Positions 28,492-42,657 of a DNA stretch of 64,000 nucleotides are shown here, one piece after another. The translations under genes and the position numbers were made by a program. Position 1 is the first letter of the stretch. Each line of letters opens with the position of its first letter. The notes under the pieces were generated by a model that saw only the letters and a program-made list of their open reading frames with translations, searched no databases and had not been told where the DNA came from. The DNA lies in contig CAWCVN010000005.1 of assembly GCA_963799045.1 (NCBI GenBank), positions 806,001 through 870,000 on the forward strand, read 5' to 3'. Origin of the DNA: DASRSS01 sp963799045 (GTDB lineage Bacteria > Actinomycetota > Actinomycetes > Mycobacteriales > Jatrophihabitantaceae).

Positions 28492-29028
28492 GGCTTTACC
28501 CCGCTCGAGGGCCTGATCATGGGCACCCGCTCCGGCGACCTCGACCCCGCCCTGCTCGATTTCATCGCCGCCAAGGAAGGCCTGAGTATCCGCGACATCG
28601 ACATGTTGCTCAACAAGCAGTCCGGCTTGCTCGGCGTGTCCGGCCTCACCCACGAGATGAACGAACTCATCGCCGAGGAGCACGAGACGGGCGACCGGCG
28701 CGCCCGCGTCGCCATCGACATGTTCTGCTACCGCGCCCGCAAGTACGTGGGCGCCTACTTCGCGGCCATGTGCGGCGCCAATGCCATCGTCTTTACCGGC
28801 GGCATTGGCGAGAACGCCCACGAGATCCGCGCCCGCATCGTGGGCGGCCTCGACCGCTTGGGCGTGCAGCTCGATGCCGAAGCCAATGCACGCATGATCG
28901 GGGGCGCTGAAGGGTGCATCACCACCGCCGACGCCCAGCTCGAGGTCTGGGTCATCCCCACCAATGAAGAACTCCTGATAGCCCGCGATACCGTCAGGCT
29001 GGTACTGGGTCTCGAAACCAGGTACTGA
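28486..29028 (+). pseudogene. ackA: Acetate kinase, C-terminal half only
   Basis: About 180 of the usual 400 residues are present. They begin at SMGFTPLEGLIMGTRSGDLD, a fixed block in the middle of AckA, and continue through NKQSGLLGVSG, FTGGIGENAHEIRARI and IPTNEELLIARDT to a normal stop at 29028. AckA interconverts acetyl phosphate and acetate. The N-terminal half, with the catalytic asparagine and arginine, is missing because of the junction at 28482-28491. The gene is probably whole in its own genome. Confidence 0.88.
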
Positions 29029-29180
29029 GCGCGACGCAAGGACGGACGCCCGCTGGTGGCGAACGCCGGCTTCCGCCGACGCTGACGGCCGCCAACGGCC
29101 AACGCCAATGGCCGCATACGGCCGACGCTGACGGGCGTCTGCGGCCGACGCCGATGGCCCCCCAACGACCGGCGCTGCCG

Positions 29181-29274
29181 CCGGCGTGGACGGCGCCGCA
29201 GTTCTGGCTGGCCGGCGTGGACGGCGCCGCAGTCTTGGCCGGCCGGCGTGGACGGGCGCCGCAGTTCTGGCTGG
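29181..29274. repeat. Three tandem copies of a 31-32 bp unit
   Basis: Units at 29181-29211, 29212-29242 and 29243-29274, each beginning ccggcgtggacgg and carrying a gcagttctggctgg-type end with few changes. They lie in the 298-bp gene-free stretch between ackA and the ArsR fusion. The bases before them (29040-29160) contain degenerate copies of ggccgacgctgacgg. No gene is seen. Confidence 0.8.
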
Positions 29275-29326
29275 CCGGCGCGCCTACCTTGCGAGGTGTG
29301 GCGGTGTCATTTATCCTTTCATCCGC

Positions 29327-30506
29327 ATGCACGGATTAAGATCTACCGGACCCAGCAGCAGCGGAACCGCCGCGGCCGAACGGGCGGCAGCGAACGCGCC
29401 AGGCGGGGCGGCGGCGCACGGCCCAGGCGGGGCGGCGCCGAACGCGCCCGGCCGGGCGGCGCCGAACACGCCTGACGGAGCGGGGATGGCGGACGCGCTG
29501 CACGGTTGGTTGAGTGCGCTGGCGGACCCGACGCGGACGCGGCTGTTGCTGGTGCTGGCGCGGCACAAGCTGAGCGTGGGTGAGTTGTGCGAGGCGCTGG
29601 TCCTGCCGCAGTCGACGGTGAGCCGGCACCTGAAGGTGTTGCTGCGGGAGGGGTGGGTGGTAACGCGGGCGGAGGGGACGAGCCGGTATTACCGGTTGGC
29701 GCGGCTGGAAATGGCGGCGGAGCGGTTGTGGCAGGCGGTGCGGCCGGAACTGGAAGGGTTGGCGGATGCGGCGGAAGATGAGGCGCGGGCGTTGCGGGCG
29801 ATCGAGCTGCGGCGGAGTGAGCTGGAGCAGGTGTTCATCGGACTCACGGGGCTGTGGGATGCGGAGCGGCTGCGGCTGTTCGGCGAGGGCGTGGAGTTGC
29901 GGGTGCTGCCGGCGCTGCTGGATCCTGGCTGGACGGTAGCGGACCTGGGTTGTGGCACCGGGATAGTGGCGGAAGTGCTGGCGCCGCACGTGGGGCGGGT
30001 GATCGGGGTTGATGCCTCGCCATTCCAGCTGAAGGAAGCGCAGCGGCGCTTACGGCATCTGGGGAATGTGGAATTGCGGCAGGCGCAGCTGGAGGCATTG
30101 CCGCTGGATAGCGGCCTGGCGGACGTGGTGCTGCTGGTACTGGTGCTGCACTACGTGCCGGAGCCGCGGCAGGCGCTGGCGGAAGCGGCGAGGATCCTGC
30201 GGCCGGGCGGTCGTCTGCTGCTGCTGGAGATGGCAGCGCACGGGCGGGAGGAATACCGCATGCGGCTGGGTCACGTGTGGCAGGGATTCACGCGGGAGCA
30301 GATGCGGGAATGGCTGGGGGAGGCGGGCCTGGGGGAAGTGCGGTTCCACGAGTTGTCGCCGGGTCGGGAGGCGGAGGGGCCGCCGCTGTTTGCGGCGGTG
30401 GCGGTAAAGGGCGGGGCGGATGGCGTCAGGACCATGCAGGGCAGATGGCGTCAGGACCATGCAGGGCGGATAGCGTCAGGACCATCGAACAGCACGGGAG
30501 AACGGG
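29327..30506 (+). CDS. ArsR-family regulator fused to a SAM-dependent methyltransferase
   Basis: The N-terminal winged helix (ALADPTRTRLLLVL, then LPQSTVSRHLKVLLREGWV) is followed by a class I methyltransferase domain with VADLGCGTGIVAEVLAPHVG (motif I), a VLHYVPEP segment and ILRPGGRLLLLEMA. ATG 29486 is the likelier start; ATG 29327 would add 53 low-complexity residues encoded by four 24-bp repeats (29387-29482). No stop appears before ahcY: the frame runs through a 25-bp triple repeat at 30416-30490 and stays open, so the true 3' end is unresolved. Placement directly before ahcY suggests control of, or by, the S-adenosylhomocysteine cycle. The fusion is clear; the ligand is inferred. Confidence 0.8.
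29387..29482. repeat. Four in-frame 24-bp repeats coding for an Ala/Gly/Pro octapeptide
   Basis: Units at 29387-29410, 29411-29434, 29435-29458 and 29459-29482, each encoding roughly AANAPGGA. Being a multiple of three they keep the frame. They lie ahead of the ATG at 29486 and either form a flexible N-terminal tail or are untranslated. Confidence 0.75.
30416..30490. repeat. Three tandem 25-bp repeats between the ArsR fusion and ahcY
   Basis: Copies at 30416-30440, 30441-30465 and 30466-30490 of a unit containing ggatggcgtcaggaccatg. Because 25 is not a multiple of three, each copy shifts the reading frame of the upstream gene by one, so copy number decides whether it meets a stop (the tag at 30471 is in a different frame here). 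The last copy ends 16 bp before the ahcY ATG. Confidence 0.8.
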
Positions 30507-31994
<1,488 letters not shown>

Positions 31995-32040
31995 CACCTG
32001 CCATTCCGCCGTGACCGGGCGGGGCCGCGCCAGCACCGGC

Positions 32041-32172
32041 CCCGCCGTTCAAGGACCTCCCATCCCCAGTGATCCCGGGCGGCGCGGCGTCAGCGTCCGC
32101 CCCGCCGTTCAAGGACCTCCCATCCCCAGTGATCCCGGGCGGCGCGGCGTCAGCGTCCGCCCCGCCGTTCAA
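32041..32172. repeat. 60-bp direct repeat, 2.2 identical copies
   Basis: 32041-32100 and 32101-32160 are identical, and 32161-32172 begins a third copy. The unit starts cccgccgttcaaggacctcc and ends ggcgtcagcgtccgc. The array starts 46 bp after the ahcY stop. Perfect identity implies recent duplication or an assembly stutter. No gene is seen between 31995 and 32794. Confidence 0.92.
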
Positions 32173-32380
32173 CTGTAGGTTCCTCGCCGTTTTCAGTGCG
32201 TGGGTGGAGGGAGGTGCCCTCCGGCGGTGGCGGTTCCATATGGTGCCCCCGGATACAGGCAGTACGCGGGTGGCATTACCACCACCATGCGTGCTGCGGC
32301 GTGCCCCGTCCAGGTGCGCGCGGGCGCTGGAGGGTGGCGTCAAAACGGCCCCACGGAGGCCATGACGGCCCGGTGGAAGC

Positions 32381-32488
32381 CTGACCGCCACGTGTGACGT
32401 CAACTTGGCCCGGTGGAGATGGCAAGACCCGGGCGGGCGGCGGCTGGCTGCACCTGACCGCCACGTGTGACGTCAACTTGGCCCGGTG
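32381..32488. repeat. 35-bp direct repeat containing CACGTG and TGACGTCA palindromes
   Basis: Identical 35-bp copies at 32381-32415 and 32454-32488 begin ctgaccgccacgtgtgacgt and end with gcccggtg. Each contains the palindrome cacgtg and the 8-bp palindrome tgacgtca. A related gcgacgtcaac lies at 32528. This is part of a gene-free 800-bp stretch, possibly a regulatory or repeat-derived region. Confidence 0.8.
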
Positions 32489-32564
32489 AATGGCAGCCGC
32501 GCCCCGGGGTAATCTTTACCTCCCTATGCGACGTCAACCTGTACCCCACGCCGAAACGACGGGC

Positions 32565-32654
32565 CTGGAGTCACGTTGACGGCGCGGGCCATCGCGCTGG
32601 ACCCCGGCGCTGACCCGTCTGGAGTCACGTTGACGGCGCGGGCCATCGCGCTGG
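32565..32654. repeat. 36-bp direct repeat, 54-bp period
   Basis: Identical 36-bp copies at 32565-32600 and 32619-32654 begin ctggagtcacgttgacggcg and end ccatcgcgctgg; similarity continues for several more bases (ccccggc). Intergenic, upstream of the small membrane protein at 32795. Confidence 0.85.
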
Positions 32655-32794
32655 GCCCCGGCCCTGCCGTTTCGTGTAAGGTGAATCCCGACGGTATATC
32701 CTCCTGGGCCATGGGAATAACAGCGGTTGCCCTACAGATGGGGTGGTGGGCTGACGCTAGGTTACGGCGCTGAATCGAGCAAACGGAGGATCGA

Positions 32795-33112
32795 GTGACG
32801 GAATACACGCTGGAGTTGGAGGCGCAGCCGGTGCAGGAGCGGCGGGGCGCCGTGGTGGAGCGGATGGTGACCGGGCTGGCGGGGGCGTTGCTGCTGGTGT
32901 GGTCATGGGTGTGGCTGCCGCCAATGGTCGCCGGAATACGGACGCAGACGGAACTGGGCCAGAACGGCTGGGCACATATGCCGAGCGCGCATCAGGCGTT
33001 CGAGGTGTTGTTCGTGGCGGCGCACTGGGGAGTGCGCTGGCTGCCGGGAGTGGTGCTGCTGGGATTGCTGGTAGCGGTGACGCGGCACCTGACGCGACGC
33101 CACCAATCGTAA
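32795..33112 (+). CDS. Small two-TM membrane protein, unknown
   Basis: 105 residues from GTG 32795 with a good ribosome binding site (ggagga at 32785-32790). Two hydrophobic helices are visible: VTGLAGALLLVWSWVWLPPMV and WLPGVVLLGLLVAVTRHL. They are separated by a polar loop with HQAFEVLFVAAHWG. No family is recognised. A hairpin terminator follows the stop. The ribosome binding site, hydrophobic pattern and terminator argue for a real gene. Confidence 0.7.
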   Translation: MTEYTLELEAQPVQERRGAVVERMVTGLAGALLLVWSWVWLPPMVAGIRTQTELGQNGWAHMPSAHQAFEVLFVAAHWGVRWLPGVVLLGLLVAVTRHLTRRHQS

Positions 33113-33117
33113 CCGAT

Positions 33118-33149
33118 GGGGGGAGTCGCCCTTTCAGGGTCGCCCCCCC
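33118..33149 (+). terminator. Hairpin after the small membrane gene
   Basis: Six G residues and a ccct stem pair with aggg and a run of seven Cs around a ttc loop. The hairpin sits 6 bases after the stop at 33112 and is followed by gttccgttg. Confidence 0.5.
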
Positions 33150-33152
33150 GTT

Positions 33153-33206
33153 CCGTTGCCACCGCTGGTATCACGCGGGCGCCACCCGCCGTTGCCACCG
33201 CTGGTA
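33153..33206. repeat. 18-bp direct repeat
   Basis: ccgttgccaccgctggta occurs at 33153-33170 and 33189-33206, in the gap between two convergent small genes; the following bases (gcgggcgcc) are also repeated. Confidence 0.7.
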
Positions 33207-33253
33207 CTGCCGCGGGCGCCCGCCGCCGGTGCTGCCGGTGGCGGCGCGGCTGG

Positions 33254-33451
33254 CTAGTTCGGGTTTCCGGTCGCAGGTGCCTGGATGTTGACGTCTATCT
33301 TGTCGGGCACGCCGCTGCCGCTGCCGCGGCCGAGCACCAGCCAGGCGATAACTGCGATCAGCACCAGCACTATCAATCCCCAGACCCACGTGTTGGAACC
33401 CCCGCCGGAGCGGGGCGGATCATTGTGAACGTGCACGTCCGGCATACCCAT
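33254..33451 (-). CDS. Small single-TM protein, unknown
   Basis: 65 residues. A short His/Asp-rich N-terminus (MPDVHVHNDPPRSGGGSN) precedes one strong membrane helix (WVWGLIVLVLIAVIAWLVLG) and a short C-tail (IDVNIQAPATGNPN). It starts at 33451 or, two codons later, at 33445, with aggatg-type spacing upstream. Gram-negative genomes often carry such proteins but I recognise no family. Convergent with the gene at 32795. Confidence 0.6.
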   Translation of the reverse strand: MGMPDVHVHNDPPRSGGGSNTWVWGLIVLVLIAVIAWLVLGRGSGSGVPDKIDVNIQAPATGNPN

Positions 33452-33525
33452 CCTCCTGAGAGCGGGCGAGCGGGCGAGCGGTCACGCGCGCCACCACGGT
33501 ACCCCAGATGCTCACTCCGTGCCAG

Positions 33526-33622
33526 CGGGCGGCGATTGGGCGGGCGGCGATTGGGCGGGTGGCAATTGGGCGGCCGGCGATTGGGCGGGTGGCGATTGGG
33601 CGGGTGGTTATTGGGCGGGTGT
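33526..33622. repeat. 15-bp tandem repeat at the 3' end of nei
   Basis: Six full units of cgggcggcgattggg and variants run from 33526 to 33615, with a partial seventh. Read on the minus strand they code for a pentapeptide repeat, but the nei frame stops (TAA) inside the sixth unit. A frameshift would extend nei with a Pro/Asn/Arg-rich tail. Confidence 0.9.
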
Positions 33623-34424
33623 CGACGGGGTGGGCGGCTGGCAGGCCGGGCAGAAGTAGGTACTGCGGGCGTGGTCGCCCTGGAGGAAGCGCTCGATAGG
33701 AGTGCCGCAATCCAGGCAGGGCCTCCCGGCCCGGCCATAGACCCACAAGCGCTGGCTGGAGGGCAGCTCGCGGCGGCGCAGCGGTACGGAGGTCCGGCGG
33801 CGGGTGAGCAGGTTGAGGCGCATGAGCCTGGCGGCGGTCTCGAAGAGGCGGTCCAGCTGTTCCGCCGACAGCTCGCGGATGAGGGTGCGCGGGTGGACGC
33901 GCGCACTCGAAGAGCACCTCGCTCTTGTAGACGTTGCCGATGCCGGAGGCGACGCGCTGGTCGAGCAGGAGGTCGCCGATCTCGCGGCCGGCATGGGCCG
34001 GCAGCAGGGCGCGCGCGACATCGCCGCAAAGGCGGGCGGTTCGGCGAGCAGGTCGGGGCCGAGGCGGGCGAGGCGGGGATGGCGGTCGAGGTTGCCGCTG
34101 CGCAGGAGTTCGGCGCGGTAGGCGAGCGGCAGCAGACGTAGCCGACGTCGCCGGTGGAGAGCGCCACCGTCCAGCGGGGCGGGCGGGGCTCGCGCGCGTG
34201 GCGGCGGTACCAGCGGCCGTGCATGCCCAGGTGCACGCGCAGGGTCCAGTGCTCGCCGATCCCGATCAGCAGGTGCTTGCCGCGGGCCGCAACTGAGGTA
34301 CCGCCTGGCCGGCCAGTTCCGGCAGCTCACCGTGGTCGTGGAGCTCGATCCGGGTGAGGACCTGGCCGGTCAGCTCCGCGCCGAGGACCCGGGCGATCCG
34401 GTGGACGGTATCGCCTTCAGGCAT
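33608..34424 (-). CDS. nei: Endonuclease VIII-like DNA glycosylase (Fpg/Nei family), frameshifted
   Basis: Starts at ATG 34424 with PEGDTVHRIARVLGAELTG, where the N-terminal Pro-Glu forms the Schiff-base catalytic site. The body continues in other frames with HLGMHGRWYRR and a VLFECAR-type helix-two-turn-helix region. It ends with the zinc finger CLDCGTPIERFLQGDHARSTYFCPACQ. Frame changes occur near 34280, 34150 and 33915. The enzyme removes oxidised pyrimidines. It lies 70 bp downstream of lhr on the same strand, a common pairing of repair genes, and ends in a 15-bp tandem repeat. Confidence 0.82.
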
Positions 34425-34494
34425 GGTCGGCTCAGGCATCTGATCCGGAGGTAACGATAATCCTGGCGGAAGCCGGCCCGCTCGAGGGCCGGCA

Positions 34495-38941
<4,447 letters not shown>

Positions 38942-38945
38942 AGGC

Positions 38946-38996
38946 TCAAAGCGCGGGGGCGAAGCAGTCGCGGGCGGCGGCCCCGAAGAAATCCAT
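38946..38996 (-). pseudogene. Truncated duplicate of the lhr 5' end
   Basis: ATG 38996 opens a 16-codon frame, MDFFGAAARDCFAPAL, then stops. It repeats the first ten or so codons of lhr (MDFFGAATRHWF), whose own ATG lies 55 bases further along. The copy starts 4 bases after the GMC oxidoreductase stop. It may act as a translated leader or be a small tandem duplication. Confidence 0.6.
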
Positions 38997-39000
38997 GGGC

Positions 39001-40353
39001 TCAGGTCCGCGGTGAGGCGGCGGCATGCTGGCCAGCGGAGGCCGGGCCGTTGCCGCCGAGCAGGGTCCGGGCCAGGCGGCGGGCCAGCGCCAGAATGGTG
39101 AGTACGGTGGGGCGGCCGAGCGCCTCCGGGAACACGCTCGCATCGCAAACGTACAGGTTTTGAAACGGGCCCCGGAGGTCGCGATCCAGCAGGTCGCCGA
39201 TGCGGACCGTGGCGGACGGATGGGTACCGCGCAGCGGGGTGGTGAAGATGGTGCCGGGCCGGCAACCGGCGCGCAGCAGGATGCGCTCGGCCACTGCCTC
39301 CGCCTGCCGCAGGCGATCTCGGTCACGCGCGGTCAGGCCCTTCGACACCCGCCCCCGCGCGTCCATCCCGCCACTCACTTCGTCCGTCAGCTTGATCATC
39401 ACGCCCAGCGTGCTGCCCCAGCGCCGCCAGGTGAGCGGGTAGGCCGGCCCCTTCAGCGCCATGATGATCGGATACATCAGCCAGGGATCGATCAACGTCG
39501 AATACATGACGCCCAGCCCAATGTCGACCGCGCTCCAGCTCATCGGGGGATCGCCACCCATGCCCGGCCGCCCGGGCGCATAACCATAGACCATCACCGT
39601 GGTGTCCATGGCCAGGCCCCGCCCCGCCTCCGACACGCCGCTGGCGCGCAGGATCTCGGGCGTGCCCAGGCCACCCGCCGCCAGTACGGTGGTGTCCGCC
39701 TCCACCTTGAAGCTACGCCCGCCCTGCCGCCCGCTCACTCCGGTGACGACGTCGCCGGCCCGATCCACTCGCGTGACCCGAGCCTCCGTCCATACCTCGG
39801 CGCCCGCGGCCCTCGCCTGGTCTACCAGCTCGGCCGCATTCCACTTGGCGCCGCAGCGGCAGCCCAGCAGACAGCGGGCGCCGCAATCGAAGCCTGACTC
39901 CAGCCGGATGAACTTGTCCTGCGGCACCCAGTCCATGCCCAGCTCGCCACCCGCCGCGGCCACCCGCGTCAATGCCTCGCCGCGCAACCCGGGCGGAAGC
40001 GGCGAAATGCCCAGCTCCGCGGTAAAGGCCGCAGCATCCGCGTCCAACTCAATGCCATACCGCGTCCGCCACCACCGCAGCGGCGGCGACGAGCACGCGG
40101 CAAACATCGACGTCGCTCCGCCCAACATGAGCGGACGGATGATGTTCAGCCCTTCCCGCGTGAACAGCAGGGCATGACGGTCGGCATACAGCAGCGCACC
40201 CGCGTAGGTACCATAGAGCCGGCTCCCTCGCCAGTCGCGGCCGCGCTCCAGCAGCAGCACCCGCTGCCCCGACCTCGCCAGCTCGCGAGCCACCGCGCCA
40301 CCGCCCGGCCCCGAGCCGACCACGCAGAACTCCGTTCGTGCCACCCGATCCAT
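39001..40353 (-). CDS. GMC-type FAD oxidoreductase with cysteine cluster
   Basis: About 450 residues from ATG 40353 (MDRVARTEFCVVGSGPGGG, FAD-binding motif). The family block LMLGGATSMFAACSSPP and the C-terminal RPTVLTILALARRLA are present. A cysteine-rich segment CGARCLLGCRCGAKW (middle of the protein) resembles the CxxCxxGCxxGAK motif of cholesterol-oxidase-like and sugar-dehydrogenase-like GMC members. The usual active-site His pair is not obvious; RGTHPSATVRIG may carry one. The substrate is unknown. It is upstream of lhr on the same strand. Confidence 0.8.
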   Translation of the reverse strand: MDRVARTEFCVVGSGPGGGAVARELARSGQRVLLLERGRDWRGSRLYGTYAGALLYADRHALLFTREGLNIIRPLMLGGATSMFAACSSPPLRWWRTRYGIELDADAAAFTAELGISPLPPGLRGEALTRVAAAGGELGMDWVPQDKFIRLESGFDCGARCLLGCRCGAKWNAAELVDQARAAGAEVWTEARVTRVDRAGDVVTGVSGRQGGRSFKVEADTTVLAAGGLGTPEILRASGVSEAGRGLAMDTTVMVYGYAPGRPGMGGDPPMSWSAVDIGLGVMYSTLIDPWLMYPIIMALKGPAYPLTWRRWGSTLGVMIKLTDEVSGGMDARGRVSKGLTARDRDRLRQAEAVAERILLRAGCRPGTIFTTPLRGTHPSATVRIGDLLDRDLRGPFQNLYVCDASVFPEALGRPTVLTILALARRLARTLLGGNGPASAGQHAAASPRT

Positions 40354-40601
40354 GGTATGAAAGATAACTCGCCCGGCCAGCCGCGGGTCGGGCCCAGCCA
40401 CGGCGGTGGAGGGCGAGCAGACTGGCCAGCCGGCGGCCGGGCCCAGCGGGGCGGGGCGAGTACGCGGCCAGCGGCAGGGCCAGCCCGGTCGGGATCGGCG
40501 TGGTCGGCCGGCGGCGGGCGCCGCGTGCGTGCGTCGTGGCTTGCGGTTGGGTTATCATTGCTCTATCGTGATGCAGTTGCACAAACAGGAGGGTCGGCTG
40601 C

Positions 40602-40824
40602 ATGCCCCTTTACGAATACGCCTGCCGCGAATGCGGCGGCAGGTTCGAACGAATGCGGAAGACGGCGGAGCGCCTGAGCGCGCCCGCGTGCCCGACGTGT
40701 ACGAGCGGCGAGACCATGCTGCGTGATGTCGGTGACGGGTCGGGTGGGGGCTTCGTCGGGAGCCGGGATCTCGCCGGGCTGTGACGGTGGAGGCGGCTGC
40801 TGCGGTGGTGCCTGCATGAACTGA
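40602..40824 (+). CDS. FmdB-family zinc ribbon protein, frame corrected near 40752
   Basis: Starts at ATG 40602 with a good aggagg site. MPLYEYACRECGGRFERMRKTAERL and CPTCTSGETMLRDVGDG form the CxxC...CxxC zinc ribbon. In the given frame it stops at 40784, but after dropping one base (C at 40752) it continues SGAGISPGCDGGGGCCGGACMN to TGA 40822-40824. That gives the Gly/Cys-rich tail typical of FmdB proteins, about 72 residues. The function is regulatory or unknown. Confidence 0.8.
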
Positions 40825-40896
40825 GCGGGCCATCAGGAGGGGCGATCAAGAGGGGGCGGTGCCGGGCGGCGCCGCCCCCTCTGCCTGCAGGTGGGC

Positions 40897-41626
40897 TCAA
40901 TGGAGCTCGAAATCCGCGTGCACGGTGACGGTGATTTCCTTTTGGCGGGTGGTAGTATTGTGCATGCCGAACCCGCTCACCTCGGTGGAGTACGGCTCGG
41001 TTATCTGGAACACGCCGGAGCGGGCGGCAATGATCTTGCCGACGCGCGCAGCGGTGCTGGCGGCGATCTGCTCGGCGCGCTCGCGGGCGTCGCGGGTGGC
41101 GCTGGAGAGCAGCTCGTGTTTGAGGCGGGCAATATCGGAGTAGAAGTACTCGAGCTGCGATGACTCGAGGGCGGCACCATCGCGGAGCACGGCGGCGGGG
41201 TCCAGCGCGAGCGGCTCGACGTCATCAATGCGATCCGAGATCGATGAAGACTGGCTGCTGCAGGTTGTACCCGGTGCGCACCCCTTCCCTGCCCCAGAGC
41301 GGCTGCGCGGTGGGCGGCTGCACGATGAGGGCGGTGTCGGGAAGTCCGCTCGTGCTGACCAGCTCACGGAAGTGCTGGACGTCGGCGCGCAGCTGGGCAT
41401 AGCCACTGCGCAGTTCGGCATCACTGACCGGCCGCGACACGGTGAAGCGCCACTTGACAATGTCGGCGACGAATGGTTGGGTGGCCGAGCCGACCACCTG
41501 CACGGTCTGCTGGGGTGCGCGGGCGCGGTAGAAGAAGGTGCCGAATACGGCCGCGGCCAGCACCAGGCCCAGGGCCAACACCAGGGCGCCTGCGAGCAGG
41601 CTGCGTGATGAGTTGCGGTCATTCAT
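40897..41626 (-). CDS. SIMPL-domain (DUF541) periplasmic protein, one frameshift
   Basis: About 242 residues. An N-terminal membrane anchor (LLAGALVLALGLVLAAAVFGTFF) is followed by the SIMPL/oxidative-stress-defence fold: QTVQVVGSATQPFVADIVKWRFTVS, LQQPVFIDLGS, SSATRDARERAEQIA and EVSGFGMHNTTTRQKEITV. The frame breaks at about 41230. Removing one base (coding-strand C after G) gives FIDLGS-IDDVEPLAL. The start is at ATG 41626, 7 bp after the KAS III gene, so they form one transcript. Role unknown; E. coli YggE relatives reduce oxidative stress. Confidence 0.8.
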
Positions 41627-41633
41627 GAGCAGG

Positions 41634-42632
41634 TCACCAGCGCACAGCGGCGCTGCCCCAGGTGAAGCCGCTGCCGAAGGCGGTGAGCAGCAGCAGGTCG
41701 CCGCGCTCGAGGCGGCCGTTCACGACGCATTCGTGGATCGCGATCGGGATGGTGGCGGCGGTGGTATTACCGAACCGCTCAATGTTGTTGTACACCTGGT
41801 CGTCGCGGAGGTCGAGCTGACGCTGCACCAGCTCGTTAATGCGGAGATTGGCCTGGTGCGCGATCAACAGCTTGATGTCGGTTTCGGCGAGGCCGTTGTG
41901 CTGGAGCGCGGTACGCACGCTCTGGGGCATACGGGTGACCGCGTGCTTGAACACCTCGCGCCCGTTCATCAGCGCGTACTGGCGCCCATCATCCAGGTCC
42001 TGGTGCGAGACGCGCGGATACTTCGCCAATGAGTCCACCTCGCACCACAGGTGCTCGGCGTGGCGGCCATCGGCACCGAGGTGGGTGGAGAGGACACCGC
42101 GGCCGTCGGCCTCGGTGGGCCCCAGTATGACGGCGCCGGCGCCATCGCCAAAGAGCACGGAAATGTCGCGGCCAGCGGGCGTGAAATCCATGCCGGTGGA
42201 ATGCACCTCGGCCCCCACCAGCAGGATCCGGCGGTACTGGCCGGCGCGGATCCAGGCGTCGGCAACCGACAGCCCGTAAAGGAAGCCGGTGCACTGGTTG
42301 CGGACGTCGAGCGCCGGAATACCGGGCACGCCCAGCTTGCGCTGGAGGAATACGCCGCCGCCCGGGAAGCAGTAGTCGGGGGACAGGGTAGCGTAAACAA
42401 TGCAGTCCAGCTCGCCGGGCGCCATGCTGGCTCGCTCGAGGGCAATGCGAGCAGCTTCCAGCGCCAGGTCGGAGCCGGCCTGCTCGCCGGGCACCACCCA
42501 GTGCCGGCGCTCGATACCGGTGCGCTCGCGGATCCACTCGTCCGAGGTGTCCCACCATTGCCGGAGGTCTTCATTGGTGAGCGAGCGGTCGGGAACGTAG
42601 TAGCCGGTGCTGATGAACTCGGTGCGCGGCAT
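41634..42632 (-). CDS. Beta-ketoacyl-ACP synthase III family enzyme (FabH-like)
   Basis: 332 residues from ATG 42632. Thiolase-fold condensing enzyme with the catalytic triad visible: Cys in LDVRNQCTGFLYGL, His in LLIAHQANLRI, Asn in ERFGNTTAATIPIA. The conserved TSDEWIRERTGIERR is near the N-terminus. FabH starts fatty-acid synthesis by condensing an acyl-CoA with malonyl-ACP. This copy sits between a GMC oxidoreductase and a SIMPL protein, not in a fab cluster, so a specialised acyl condensation is possible. Confidence 0.85.
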   Translation of the reverse strand: MPRTEFISTGYYVPDRSLTNEDLRQWWDTSDEWIRERTGIERRHWVVPGEQAGSDLALEAARIALERASMAPGELDCIVYATLSPDYCFPGGGVFLQRKLGVPGIPALDVRNQCTGFLYGLSVADAWIRAGQYRRILLVGAEVHSTGMDFTPAGRDISVLFGDGAGAVILGPTEADGRGVLSTHLGADGRHAEHLWCEVDSLAKYPRVSHQDLDDGRQYALMNGREVFKHAVTRMPQSVRTALQHNGLAETDIKLLIAHQANLRINELVQRQLDLRDDQVYNNIERFGNTTAATIPIAIHECVVNGRLERGDLLLLTAFGSGFTWGSAAVRW

Positions 42633-42657
42633 CTTCGCGTTCTCACTGCTGGTGGGT

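Noticed and set aside
28480..28495. Natural horizontal transfer or integration site in phoH
   Set aside because: No att-like repeats, integrase, transposase or target duplication; both genes are truncated mid-core, as expected for a chimera.
26460..28721. 753-residue minus-strand open frame across rsmE, HIT and phoH
   Set aside because: Antisense shadow; the + strand genes carry all the recognisable motifs. It even crosses the chimeric junction.
29029..29326. SAH or other riboswitch ahead of the ArsR/ahcY genes
   Set aside because: The stretch is dominated by tandem repeats; no conserved aptamer pattern could be recognised by eye.
33526..33622. Possible CRISPR array
   Set aside because: Contiguous 15-bp units without spacers.
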